From NCBI RefSeq assembly GCF_015471405.1, contig NZ_BLVZ01000020.1:47505-111504 (forward strand): a stretch of DNA of 64,000 nt, read 5' to 3'. Every line of letters starts with the position of its first letter. The stretch's first letter is position 1. The notes below the pieces were generated by a model. It was not told the DNA's origin. It was given only the letters and a program-made list of their open reading frames with translations, and did not search any database. The translations under genes were made by a program, and so were the position numbers. This DNA comes from Pseudomonas cichorii (GTDB lineage Bacteria > Pseudomonadota > Gammaproteobacteria > Pseudomonadales > Pseudomonadaceae). Below are positions 10,285 to 19,102 of the stretch, in pieces.

Positions 10285-10340
10285 AAAGCTGGCAGCATTA
10301 TCATCGCCAGCTCTTCTGCATGCCAGTGATCACAACTCGA
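10285..10340. repeat. 56-bp direct repeat, right copy
   Basis: This is the counterpart of 359-414, with six differences. On the minus strand it begins inside the last 11 bases of dgoT and then contains GCTGGC-N12-GCCAGC followed by TTTT, which could act as the dgoT terminator. Confidence 0.8.
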
Positions 10341-11640
10341 TACGCTCCACCTTGCCCACCAGCAGGATGTAGGACAGCGCGCCAATCAGCGCCAGTATGG
10401 CGATATAGGTAATTGCAGGCGCAAAGGAGTCGCCCGACGCCAGGAAGCCGATCACGATAGGTGTGGCAATGGCCGCCAGGTTACCGATGAAGTTGAAGGT
10501 GCCGCCGGTCAGCCCCAGCAGACGGGCCGGCGCCAGGGTCGAGACCAGTGACCAGGTAATCGATGCCAGACCATTGCCAAAGAACGCCAACGCCAGAAAC
10601 GCGATCACCAGGGGCGTGGATTCCACATAGTTGGCACCGATGATCGATGTCGAGATCAGCAGACCGGCAATGATCGGCAGCTTGCGGGCCAGACCAATAC
10701 TGTGGCCGCGACGGATCAGCCAGTCAGAGAAGAACCCCGAGCAGAGCACGCCGACAAAGGCTGCCAGAAACGGCAGCGACGCCAGTAGCCCGGACTTGAT
10801 GAAGTCCATGCCGCGGTACTTGACCAGATAGGTCGGGAACCAGGTCAGGAAAAACCAGAGAGTCGAATTAAGGCAGAACTGCCCCAGATAAATGCCCCAC
10901 AGCTTGCGCTGGCTCAGCACTACACCCAGGTCCTTCCAACTGAAGCCACGCTTCTGCTTTTCGGTATCGACCTGAATATCCACCAGCCCGCCACCTTCGC
11001 GGATCAGGTCGATTTCTTCCTTGTTGATGCCTTTGAAATCACGCGGTTCACGATACACCGCATACCAGATCACGGCCCAGAGTATGCCGACGCCACCGGT
11101 GACGACAAACACCATATGCCAGCCGTAATGAGCTTGCAGCCAGGCCAGTACCGGGGTCAGGAACGCCAGGCCGACAAACTGCCCCGAGGTGTAGAAACCG
11201 ATGGCCGTCGCCCGCTCACGCTCGGGAAACCAGGTGGTGACCACGCGGCTGTTGATCGGATAGGCAGGCGCTTCAAGCGCACCCACGGCCATGCGCAGCA
11301 CGAACAGCGCAATGAAACTCGCCGCAAAGCCCAGCATGACGGTAGCAATCGACCACAGCAGCAGCGCGGCGGTGTAGAGAATGCGCGGCGGAACACGATC
11401 CACCAGCCAGCCGCCTGGAAGCTGCATGGCCGCATAGGTCCAGCCGAAAGCCGAGAAAATCAGGCCGACATGAACCGGATCGATGCCCAGTTCGCTGGTC
11501 AAGGCCGGCGCCGCAATGGACAGGTTGCTGCGATCCAGATAGTTGATCACCACCGTAATGAACAGCAGCACCATGATGAAGAAACGCTTGCGAGTAGGCG
11601 TGACTAAAGACGCCGCCCCTTCGAGAGTGCGGGTTTGCAT
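10330..11640 (-). CDS. dgoT: MFS transporter, probable D-galactonate importer
   Basis: The 436-residue protein belongs to the anion:cation symporter branch of the major facilitator family, with about twelve hydrophobic helices. Helix 1 carries the family pattern (VVINYLDRSNLSIAAPAL), and GWTYAAMQLPGGWLVDRV follows in the helix 2-3 region. Members of this branch import galactonate, glucarate or related hexonates with protons. It is the last gene of the minus-strand dgoK-dgoA-dgoD set, so galactonate is the most likely substrate (inference from context). A gap of 93 bases separates it from dgoD. Its stop codon lies inside the right copy of the 56-bp repeat. Confidence 0.85.
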   Translation of the reverse strand: MQTRTLEGAASLVTPTRKRFFIMVLLFITVVINYLDRSNLSIAAPALTSELGIDPVHVGLIFSAFGWTYAAMQLPGGWLVDRVPPRILYTAALLLWSIATVMLGFAASFIALFVLRMAVGALEAPAYPINSRVVTTWFPERERATAIGFYTSGQFVGLAFLTPVLAWLQAHYGWHMVFVVTGGVGILWAVIWYAVYREPRDFKGINKEEIDLIREGGGLVDIQVDTEKQKRGFSWKDLGVVLSQRKLWGIYLGQFCLNSTLWFFLTWFPTYLVKYRGMDFIKSGLLASLPFLAAFVGVLCSGFFSDWLIRRGHSIGLARKLPIIAGLLISTSIIGANYVESTPLVIAFLALAFFGNGLASITWSLVSTLAPARLLGLTGGTFNFIGNLAAIATPIVIGFLASGDSFAPAITYIAILALIGALSYILLVGKVERIEL

Positions 11641-11733
11641 GAAGATTGCCCCTTGTTGGATTTATGTGAGGACTGCGTTCTGCAATGCCTGACCGTGCAG
11701 CGCACAAGGGCTGCACGATCATTCAGATCTCCA

Positions 11734-12882
11734 TCACCACTCGGCAAAGCTGCCGTCGGCATGGCGCCAGATCGGGTTGCGCCAGCGATGACCGATGGCA
11801 GCACGCTCCTTGACGTACTCTTCATTGATCTCGATGCCCAGGCCCGGACCGTTGGGGATCTTCACCATACCCTTGTCGTAATCGAACACTTCGGGGTGCT
11901 TCACATAATCCAGCAGGTCATTGCTTTCGTTGTAGTGAATACCCAGGCTCTGCTCCTGAATGAAGGCGTTGTAACAAACCGCATCCAGTTGCAGGCAGGC
12001 CGCCAGCGCAATCGGCCCAAGCGGGCAATGCAGCGCCAGCGCGACGTCGTAGGCTTCGGCCATATTGGCGATCTTGCGGGTTTCGGTGATACCGCCTGCA
12101 TGAGAGGCATCCGGCTGGATGATATCGACGTAGCCTTCGCTCAAGACCCGCTTGAAGTCCCAGCGCGAGAACAGCCGCTCACCCAGAGCGATAGGCGTGC
12201 TGGTCAGTGGCGCCAGCTCCTTGAGCGCTTCGTAGTTCTCGCTGAGGACCGGCTCTTCGATGAACATCAGCTTGAAGGGGTCCAGCTCTTTCATCAGCAC
12301 CTTGGCCATGGGTTTGTGAACCCGGCCATGGAAGTCCACGCCAATGCCGACATTCGGCCCGACCGCATCACGCACCGCCGCAACGTTGGCCAGTGCCAGA
12401 TCGACCTTGTCGAAGGTGTCGAGAAATTGCAGCTCTTCGGTGCCGTTCATTTTCACGGCAGTGAAGCCTCGCCCTACGGCCTCTTTGGCAGCACGTGCGG
12501 TATCGGCTGGCCGGTCGCCGCCGATCCATGAATAGACGCGGATCTTGTCCCGCACCTGACCACCCAGCAGATCACTGACCGAAACGCCCAATGCCTTGCC
12601 CTTGATGTCCCATAACGCCTGATCGATACCGGCCAGCGCGCTCATGTGTACAGCGCCGCCACGGTAGAAACCGCCGCGATACAGCACCGTCCAGATATCC
12701 TCGATGTTGCGCGGGTCCTTGCCGATCAGGTAATCGGAAAGCTCCTCCACTGCCGCAGCGACGGTATGGGCACGGCCTTCGACAACCGGCTCGCCCCAGC
12801 CGACAACACCGTCATCGGTTTCGACTTTCAGAAAGCACCAGCGTGGCGGAACGATAAAGGTCGTGAGCTTGGTGATTTTCAT
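11734..12882 (-). CDS. dgoD: D-galactonate dehydratase
   Basis: This 382-residue cytoplasmic enzyme of the enolase superfamily (mandelate racemase subgroup) removes water from D-galactonate to give 2-dehydro-3-deoxy-D-galactonate. The N-terminal capping domain begins MKITKLTTFIVPPRW. The barrel domain shows the metal-binding acids in GIGVDFHG, MFIEEPV and ALGERLF, and the catalytic His region in LHCPLGPIAL. Length matches the family. Two adjacent genes code for the next two steps of the De Ley-Doudoroff pathway. A gap of 51 bases separates it from dgoA. Other MR-subgroup acid sugar dehydratases look alike, but the operon context makes galactonate the clear choice. Confidence 0.93.
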   Translation of the reverse strand: MKITKLTTFIVPPRWCFLKVETDDGVVGWGEPVVEGRAHTVAAAVEELSDYLIGKDPRNIEDIWTVLYRGGFYRGGAVHMSALAGIDQALWDIKGKALGVSVSDLLGGQVRDKIRVYSWIGGDRPADTARAAKEAVGRGFTAVKMNGTEELQFLDTFDKVDLALANVAAVRDAVGPNVGIGVDFHGRVHKPMAKVLMKELDPFKLMFIEEPVLSENYEALKELAPLTSTPIALGERLFSRWDFKRVLSEGYVDIIQPDASHAGGITETRKIANMAEAYDVALALHCPLGPIALAACLQLDAVCYNAFIQEQSLGIHYNESNDLLDYVKHPEVFDYDKGMVKIPNGPGLGIEINEEYVKERAAIGHRWRNPIWRHADGSFAEW

Positions 12883-12933
12883 GTGTGCAATTTCTCTCTT
12901 ATTAGGTAGGGGAAGAAGCGCTCGGCGCGCCGG

Positions 12934-13560
12934 TCAGTTGGAAGTCAGTTCATGCCAGGCGCTGACGTAAGCCTTGGCGCGCAGCTCCACATCCGCCGCG
13001 CTCATGCCCGGCTTGAACAGCCCGGAGCCCAGGCCAAAGCCTTTTACGCCGGCATCGAGGAAGACCTTCATGTTCTCCGGCGTAATGCCACCCACCGGCA
13101 GCAGCACCGTGCCCGCAGGCAGCACCGCCAGCCAGGCCTTCACCACCGCAGGCGACATTTGCTCGGCCGGAAACAGCTTGAGCACATCGGCGCCTTCGGC
13201 CAGAGCCGCAAAGGCTTCGGTCGGCGTGGCGACGCCTGGCGACAGGAACAATCCGGCAGCCTTGGCCGCATGCAAGACCTTCGGGTCGCTATGTGGCATG
13301 ACAATGACCTGACCGCCCGCCTCCTTGACCTGATCGACCTGCTCCGGTGTCAGCACGGTTCCGGCACCGACCAGACAATCGGCAGGCAAGTACTGGCGCA
13401 ACAGAGTGATGCTGTCATAAGGCTGCGGCGAGTTGAGCGGCACCTCGATCACCCGGAAACCGGCCTGATACAAGACCTCGCCAATGGCTGGAGCTTCTTC
13501 GGGACGCAGGCCGCGCAGAATCGCGACCAGTCCGTTTTCCTTCAGGGCTTGCTTGAGCAT
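12934..13560 (-). CDS. dgoA: 2-dehydro-3-deoxy-6-phosphogalactonate aldolase
   Basis: The 208-residue class I aldolase of the KDPG/KDPGal family cleaves 2-dehydro-3-deoxy-6-phosphogalactonate into pyruvate and glyceraldehyde 3-phosphate. The substrate-binding strand VIEVPLNSP, the GAGTVL segment and the Schiff-base Lys in VLKLFPAEQ are all present, as is the phosphate-binding GGITPENM region. VPLNSP is typical of the galactonate-type members. One base separates its ATG from the dgoK stop, so the two genes are tightly coupled. Length is normal for the family. Confidence 0.93.
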   Translation of the reverse strand: MLKQALKENGLVAILRGLRPEEAPAIGEVLYQAGFRVIEVPLNSPQPYDSITLLRQYLPADCLVGAGTVLTPEQVDQVKEAGGQVIVMPHSDPKVLHAAKAAGLFLSPGVATPTEAFAALAEGADVLKLFPAEQMSPAVVKAWLAVLPAGTVLLPVGGITPENMKVFLDAGVKGFGLGSGLFKPGMSAADVELRAKAYVSAWHELTSN

Positions 13561-13561
13561 T

Positions 13562-14566
13562 TCACACCTCGTAGGGATCTGTTGAAGGCCCGGACGCGAT
13601 CAGGCCGGCCTGAACGGCCACTTGCCACAGGCCCCGTTCGGTCGCTTGCGCGGCTGTGGTCACCTGATCGAAACCGCAAGCCGTAAGGCCGCGTGTGTAG
13701 CGTGCGCAAAGCGACTCGCTGCCGATCAGGATCACGGCAGGCAGTTGCTTCAGGCTTCTTTGCTGGATTCTGGTCAGGGCATCCAGCTCATGCCCGATCA
13801 ATAGGCCGGACAGATAGTCAGGCTGGGCGCTGGCATCAAGCTGGCCGGTCAGGCCCAGGGTCCGGGAACTGAAAATGGTCGAGAGCAGACCGGACGCGCC
13901 CTCTGGCGACAGGGCAATGGACAGCCCGCAGTCGAACGCATTGGTATCGAAGGTTTCGCCGGGCCGCATGGTACGGCCGAGAATGGTGTGCCCGCACAAG
14001 GCGGCGTATACCTCGCCGGTCATGAAGGTATCGAAATGGACGATGCAGCCTTCAACCACACGCACCCATTTGGAGTGGCTGCCGGGAAGACCGATCAACA
14101 GCGATCGACGGGTCGACTCCTCATCAAGCGAGGCAAGTACGCCAAGCACCTGGGTTTCTTCACCACGCATCACATTGGGCAGGGTCGAGCGCTGCAATAC
14201 ACCGGAGATGATATGGATATCGACGCCGCGCAGGCTGCGCACGGTCTGCAAGGCTGCGCTCAGTTCACCGACGCTGGCCGGAGTTTCCCGGTACACCGCC
14301 TCGCGCCAGCCCTGGGCACTGCCCACCATGCCGCAGGCAATCACCGGCAGATCCGGTTGCGCATCGAGCCAGTCGCCACAGGCCTGATCAAAGGCCAGTT
14401 CAAAACCATCGCTGCACATGGCACCTGCGATCAGCCGGGGAGTATCCGGCAATTGCATGATGCCTGCGCTCAAGGAGCGTTGTTCCAGGACCTGGCCGTG
14501 TTCGCCAAGTCGATAAGCACGAAGTGAGGTTGTCCCCCAATCGAGCGCGATCAATTGCGCCGCCAT
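13562..14566 (-). CDS. dgoK: 2-dehydro-3-deoxygalactonokinase
   Basis: The 334-residue sugar kinase phosphorylates 2-dehydro-3-deoxygalactonate on C6. The N-terminal phosphate-binding strand (LIALDWGTTSLRAY) is characteristic of DgoK. GMVGSAQGW and LPGSHSKWVRV are further family patterns. It is the first gene of the dgo operon, and the operon promoter should lie in the 277 bases upstream. The start at 14566 is chosen because the conserved kinase strand begins at residue 5. The ribosome site AGGTGAAG is weak. Confidence 0.92.
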   Translation of the reverse strand: MAAQLIALDWGTTSLRAYRLGEHGQVLEQRSLSAGIMQLPDTPRLIAGAMCSDGFELAFDQACGDWLDAQPDLPVIACGMVGSAQGWREAVYRETPASVGELSAALQTVRSLRGVDIHIISGVLQRSTLPNVMRGEETQVLGVLASLDEESTRRSLLIGLPGSHSKWVRVVEGCIVHFDTFMTGEVYAALCGHTILGRTMRPGETFDTNAFDCGLSIALSPEGASGLLSTIFSSRTLGLTGQLDASAQPDYLSGLLIGHELDALTRIQQRSLKQLPAVILIGSESLCARYTRGLTACGFDQVTTAAQATERGLWQVAVQAGLIASGPSTDPYEV

Positions 14567-14648
14567 CGCTTCACCTGTTGTTTTTTTAAAAGTGAGTGCG
14601 AGGCGGACTATAAGCCCATCGAACGATAAATCTCAATATGTAATTTTC

Positions 14649-14667
14649 AATCCCATATATAGGGATT
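14649..14667. promoter_or_regulatory. Candidate operator upstream of dgoK
   Basis: A 19-bp inverted repeat (AATCCC, seven A/T bases, GGGATT) lies 83 bases before dgoK in an AT-rich stretch. It has the size of a dimer-binding operator and could be the site of the operon regulator. The protein that binds it is unknown. The rest of the 14567-14843 gap holds no gene that I can see. Confidence 0.4.
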
Positions 14668-14843
14668 AATTTAAACCCTGCCTTGCGTCGTAATGCGCTA
14701 ACGTTGGTAACGTCTCTCTAAATACCCTTTCCCTCGGCAGCCTTGCCGCAGTGGTAACGTGCCCGACATATCGACGCCCCATCCCTCAGCACTGCCCTCC
14801 TGCGCTGTTTGCAGCCTCAAACGCCCTTCAAGGAACCCAAGCC

Positions 14844-16010
14844 ATGAAGCGATTTCTTGTGCTCGACAGCTTTCGCGGGCTTTGTGCCCTTGCGGTGGTC
14901 CTGCATCACTTTCATGCAACGCAAAGCGTCACTGAGCTGCCGTTTTTCCAGCACGCCAATTACCTGGTGAATTTTTTCTTCGTGCTCAGCGGCTTTGTGC
15001 TCTATCACATCTACGCCGACCGACTGGGCAGCACCGCACAGCTCAAACGATTTGTGATTGCACGCATCTGCCGCCTGTACCCGCTGCATCTGGCGACCCT
15101 GCTAGCGGCTCTGCTGTTCGAGTTCCTGAAGCTGGCCGCCGAACAACAGGGCATCCTTTTTGCCGCGGGCAGCTTTACCGGCCCCAGAGCTGCCGAAGAA
15201 ATCCTGCCCAATCTGTTGCTGCTGCAATCCTGGTGGCCTGGCTTCAATCAGCTGTCGTTCAACTTCCCGTCATGGAGCATCAGCGTCGAGTTCTATCTGT
15301 ACCTGCTCTTCGCCCTGATTGCCGTCGGGATACCAGGGATGTCGCGGCAGATATTCGCGGCCATCGCTGTTCTGGCTTTCGTCGCGCTGTACTTCAAAGA
15401 CACCTTCTTCAACGAAGGAGCACTGACAGGCCTGGCGTGCTTCTTCAGCGGAGTAATGACTTATCGGTTGTATGCAAGATTCAAAGGCTTTGAGTTCCAC
15501 AAAGGCTGGGCGACCTTGCTGGAGGCACTGAGTCTGGTTGCGGTGTACATGGCAATCACCTACAGCGGCCCCTCGCAGAACATTTCCCTGAGCCTGCTGT
15601 TCTGCTGGGTGATCGGTCTATTTGCCTTTGAGGCTGGCGGGATTTCGCGAGGGCTGTGTACCCGGCCATTCAAATGGGCTGGCACCCTGTCCTTTTCGAT
15701 CTACATGACTCACACCATCGTGCTCTTCTCCGTGACGACGGGCCTGATGCTGTACGGCAAGATCACCGGACAGGAACTGTTGATCGACATTCCGAGTGAA
15801 ATCCCGGGCGTTGCTCTGCGCTACATCCACACACAAAGCATGGCGCTCGACAATCTGATCATTGCGATCAGCCTGGGGATGGTATTGCTGCTGTCGATGC
15901 TGACGTACCGCTATATCGAGCTACCAGGCATTGAACTGGGCAAGGCATGGGGTCGCAAGGTCACGGGTACTGCCGACGCCCGAGCACAACACCAGGAAAC
16001 GGCCCCCTGA
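14844..16010 (+). CDS. Acyltransferase-3 family membrane protein
   Basis: This 388-residue integral inner-membrane protein has about ten helices and belongs to the OafA/ExoZ-like acyltransferase-3 family, which O-acylates extracellular sugars or lipids. The N-terminal motif LDSFRGLCALAVVLHHFH carries the expected Arg and paired His. FFFVLSGFVL and the SVEFYLY segment are also typical. The start at 14844 follows an AAGGAA ribosome site and places the first helix at the N-terminus; an in-frame start further upstream (14751) would add a leader unlike the family. It stands alone between the dgo promoter and a terminator shared with asd. The acceptor substrate is unknown. Confidence 0.88.
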   Translation: MKRFLVLDSFRGLCALAVVLHHFHATQSVTELPFFQHANYLVNFFFVLSGFVLYHIYADRLGSTAQLKRFVIARICRLYPLHLATLLAALLFEFLKLAAEQQGILFAAGSFTGPRAAEEILPNLLLLQSWWPGFNQLSFNFPSWSISVEFYLYLLFALIAVGIPGMSRQIFAAIAVLAFVALYFKDTFFNEGALTGLACFFSGVMTYRLYARFKGFEFHKGWATLLEALSLVAVYMAITYSGPSQNISLSLLFCWVIGLFAFEAGGISRGLCTRPFKWAGTLSFSIYMTHTIVLFSVTTGLMLYGKITGQELLIDIPSEIPGVALRYIHTQSMALDNLIIAISLGMVLLLSMLTYRYIELPGIELGKAWGRKVTGTADARAQHQETAP

Positions 16011-16025
16011 ATCGCAGCCATAAAA

Positions 16026-16053
16026 AACGCCCCGGACAAGGGGCGTTCTTTTG
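16026..16053. terminator. Bidirectional terminator between acyltransferase gene and asd
   Basis: An eight-bp stem (AACGCCCC / GGGGCGTT) with a six-base loop has A-rich sequence on one side and CTTTT on the other. It sits between two convergent genes. Confidence 0.85.
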
Positions 16054-16068
16054 TACGGCTTCAGCGAA

Positions 16069-17181
16069 TCAACGCTCCAGCAGAATCCGCAGCATGCGAC
16101 GCAACGGCTCGGCCGCGCCCCACAGCAGCTGGTCGCCTACGGTAAAGGCGCCCAGGTATTGCGAACCCATGTTCAGCTTGCGCAGACGACCCACCGGAAC
16201 GCTCATGGTGCCGGTTACAGCAGTCGGGCTCAGTTCCTGGATGCTGGCTTCGCGATGGTTCGGGACCAGCTTGACCCACGGGTTGTGCTGGCTGATCAAA
16301 CCTTCGATGTCCGCAATCGGTACATCCTTGTTCAGCTTGATGGTCAGTGCCTGGCTGTGGCAGCGCATGGCGCCGATACGAACGCAGATGCCGTCGACCG
16401 GAATCGGGCTCTTGAAGCGACCCAGAATCTTGTTGGTCTCGGCCTGGCCTTTCCATTCTTCACGGCTCTGGCCGTTCGGCAGTTCCTTGTCGATCCAGGG
16501 AATCAGGCTGCCAGCCAGTGGCACACCGAAGTTCTCGGTCGGGAAGGCTTCGCTGCGCATGGCTTCAGCAACCTTGCGGTCGATGTCGAGGATGGCGCTG
16601 GCCGGGTTGGCCAGGTCATCGGCAACCGACGAATGGACAGTACCCATCTGCTTGATCAGTTCACGCATGTTCTGCGCGCCGGCACCGGAGGCCGCCTGAT
16701 AAGTCATGGCGTTCATCCACTCGACCAGACCGGCCTCGAAGAGGCCGCCCAGGCCCATCAGCATCAGGCTGACGGTGCAGTTGCCGCCGATGTAGTTCTT
16801 GGTGCCCGCGTCCAGTTGCTGGTCGATGACCTTGCGGTTCACCGGATCCAGCACGATCACGGCATCATCCTGCATGCGCAGGCTGGAGGCCGCGTCGATC
16901 CAGTAGCCCTGCCAACCGGCTTCGCGCAGCTTCGGGAACACCTCATTGGTGTAGTCGCCGCCCTGACAGGTCAGAACCACGTCGAGGGTTTTCAGTTCGT
17001 CGATGCTGTAAGCATCCTTCAGCGGCGCAACATCCTTGCCTACCGACGGAGCCTGGCCACCGACATTGGAGGTAGTGAAGAACACCGGTTCAATGAGATC
17101 GAAGTCCTGCTCTTCCCGCATCCGCTGCATGAGCACGGAACCAACCATGCCACGCCAACCGATCAGACCTACACGTTTCAT
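16069..17181 (-). CDS. asd: Aspartate-semialdehyde dehydrogenase
   Basis: The 370-residue enzyme reduces aspartyl phosphate to aspartate semialdehyde with NADPH, the branch point to lysine, diaminopimelate, threonine and methionine. The NADP-binding GLIGWRGMVGSVLM motif opens the protein. The catalytic Cys is in GGNCTVSLMLMGLGG, and the acyl-binding Arg/His region is in CVRIGAMRCHSQALTIKL. The start at 17181 puts the nucleotide-binding motif at the N-terminus; a further upstream in-frame ATG would add 14 unconserved residues. It follows leuB on the same strand, as is usual in pseudomonads. Confidence 0.97.
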   Translation of the reverse strand: MKRVGLIGWRGMVGSVLMQRMREEQDFDLIEPVFFTTSNVGGQAPSVGKDVAPLKDAYSIDELKTLDVVLTCQGGDYTNEVFPKLREAGWQGYWIDAASSLRMQDDAVIVLDPVNRKVIDQQLDAGTKNYIGGNCTVSLMLMGLGGLFEAGLVEWMNAMTYQAASGAGAQNMRELIKQMGTVHSSVADDLANPASAILDIDRKVAEAMRSEAFPTENFGVPLAGSLIPWIDKELPNGQSREEWKGQAETNKILGRFKSPIPVDGICVRIGAMRCHSQALTIKLNKDVPIADIEGLISQHNPWVKLVPNHREASIQELSPTAVTGTMSVPVGRLRKLNMGSQYLGAFTVGDQLLWGAAEPLRRMLRILLER

Positions 17182-17256
17182 CGCAACTACACCTTGAATA
17201 AAAGTGGGACCGCTGCCGCACATGTGCCATGCACAGCGAGCAGCGGGCCAGAGAGA

Positions 17257-18339
<1,083 letters not shown>

Positions 18340-18393
18340 AACATCCTCAATTTTGTGCATCGGTGCCTTGGGCGGCACCTGACATGTCGCTTT

Positions 18394-18443
18394 TCGCGAA
18401 TGAATTCGCTCCTACGGGTGTGTGGGAGCGAATTCATTCGCGA
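18394..18443. repeat. REP-type palindrome between leuD and leuB
   Basis: Two perfectly complementary 19-base arms (TCGCGAATGAATTCGCTCC at 18394-18412 and its complement at 18425-18443) enclose a 12-base loop. The arm sequence is the common Pseudomonas REP core seen again at 25927 and 38613. In the transcript it would form a strong hairpin inside the leuCDB unit. Confidence 0.85.
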
Positions 18444-18450
18444 TCAAAGA

Positions 18451-19092
18451 TCAGCCACGAAACAACCAAGGCTGGCTGGCGCGGTGCTTGCTCTCAAAGG
18501 CCGCGATGGCATCGCTGTCCACCAGGGTCAGGCCGATATCGTCCAGACCGTTGAGCAGGCAGTGTTTGCGGAAGGCGTCGATCTCGAAGCTCAGGACCTT
18601 GCCGTCAGGACGGGTCACGGTCTGCGCCTGCAGATCAATGCTCAACTGGTAGCCTTCATTGGCTTCAACCTGCTGGAACAACTGATCGACTTCGTCTTCA
18701 GCCAGAATGATCGGCAGCAGGCCGTTCTTGAAGCTGTTGTTGAAGAAGATGTCGGCATAGCTCGGCGCGATGATTGCGCAGAAACCGTATTCTTCCAGCG
18801 CCCATGGCGCGTGCTCACGGCTGGAGCCGCAGCCGAAGTTCTCGCGGGCCAACAGCACGCTGGCGCCTTGATAACGGGCATGGTTGAGCACGAAATCGGT
18901 GTTCAGCGGACGCTTGGAGTTGTCCTGATAAGGCTGACCCACATCCAGGTAACGCCACTCATCGAACAGGTTCGGGCCAAAACCCGTGCGTTTGATCGAC
19001 TTGAGAAACTGCTTGGGGATGATCTGGTCGGTGTCGACGTTGGCACGATCCAGAGGAGCGACAAGGCCGTTGTGCTGGGTAAACGCTTTCAT
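18451..19092 (-). CDS. leuD: 3-isopropylmalate dehydratase small subunit
   Basis: The 213-residue small subunit pairs with LeuC to isomerise 2-isopropylmalate to 3-isopropylmalate. The swivel-domain signature NFGCGSSREHAPWAL is intact, and the N-terminus (GLVAPLDRANVDTDQIIPKQFL) is typical. Its start is ten bases after the leuC stop. Length is normal for the proteobacterial LeuD1 type. Confidence 0.97.
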   Translation of the reverse strand: MKAFTQHNGLVAPLDRANVDTDQIIPKQFLKSIKRTGFGPNLFDEWRYLDVGQPYQDNSKRPLNTDFVLNHARYQGASVLLARENFGCGSSREHAPWALEEYGFCAIIAPSYADIFFNNSFKNGLLPIILAEDEVDQLFQQVEANEGYQLSIDLQAQTVTRPDGKVLSFEIDAFRKHCLLNGLDDIGLTLVDSDAIAAFESKHRASQPWLFRG

Positions 19093-19102
19093 GCTGGGCT
19101 CC

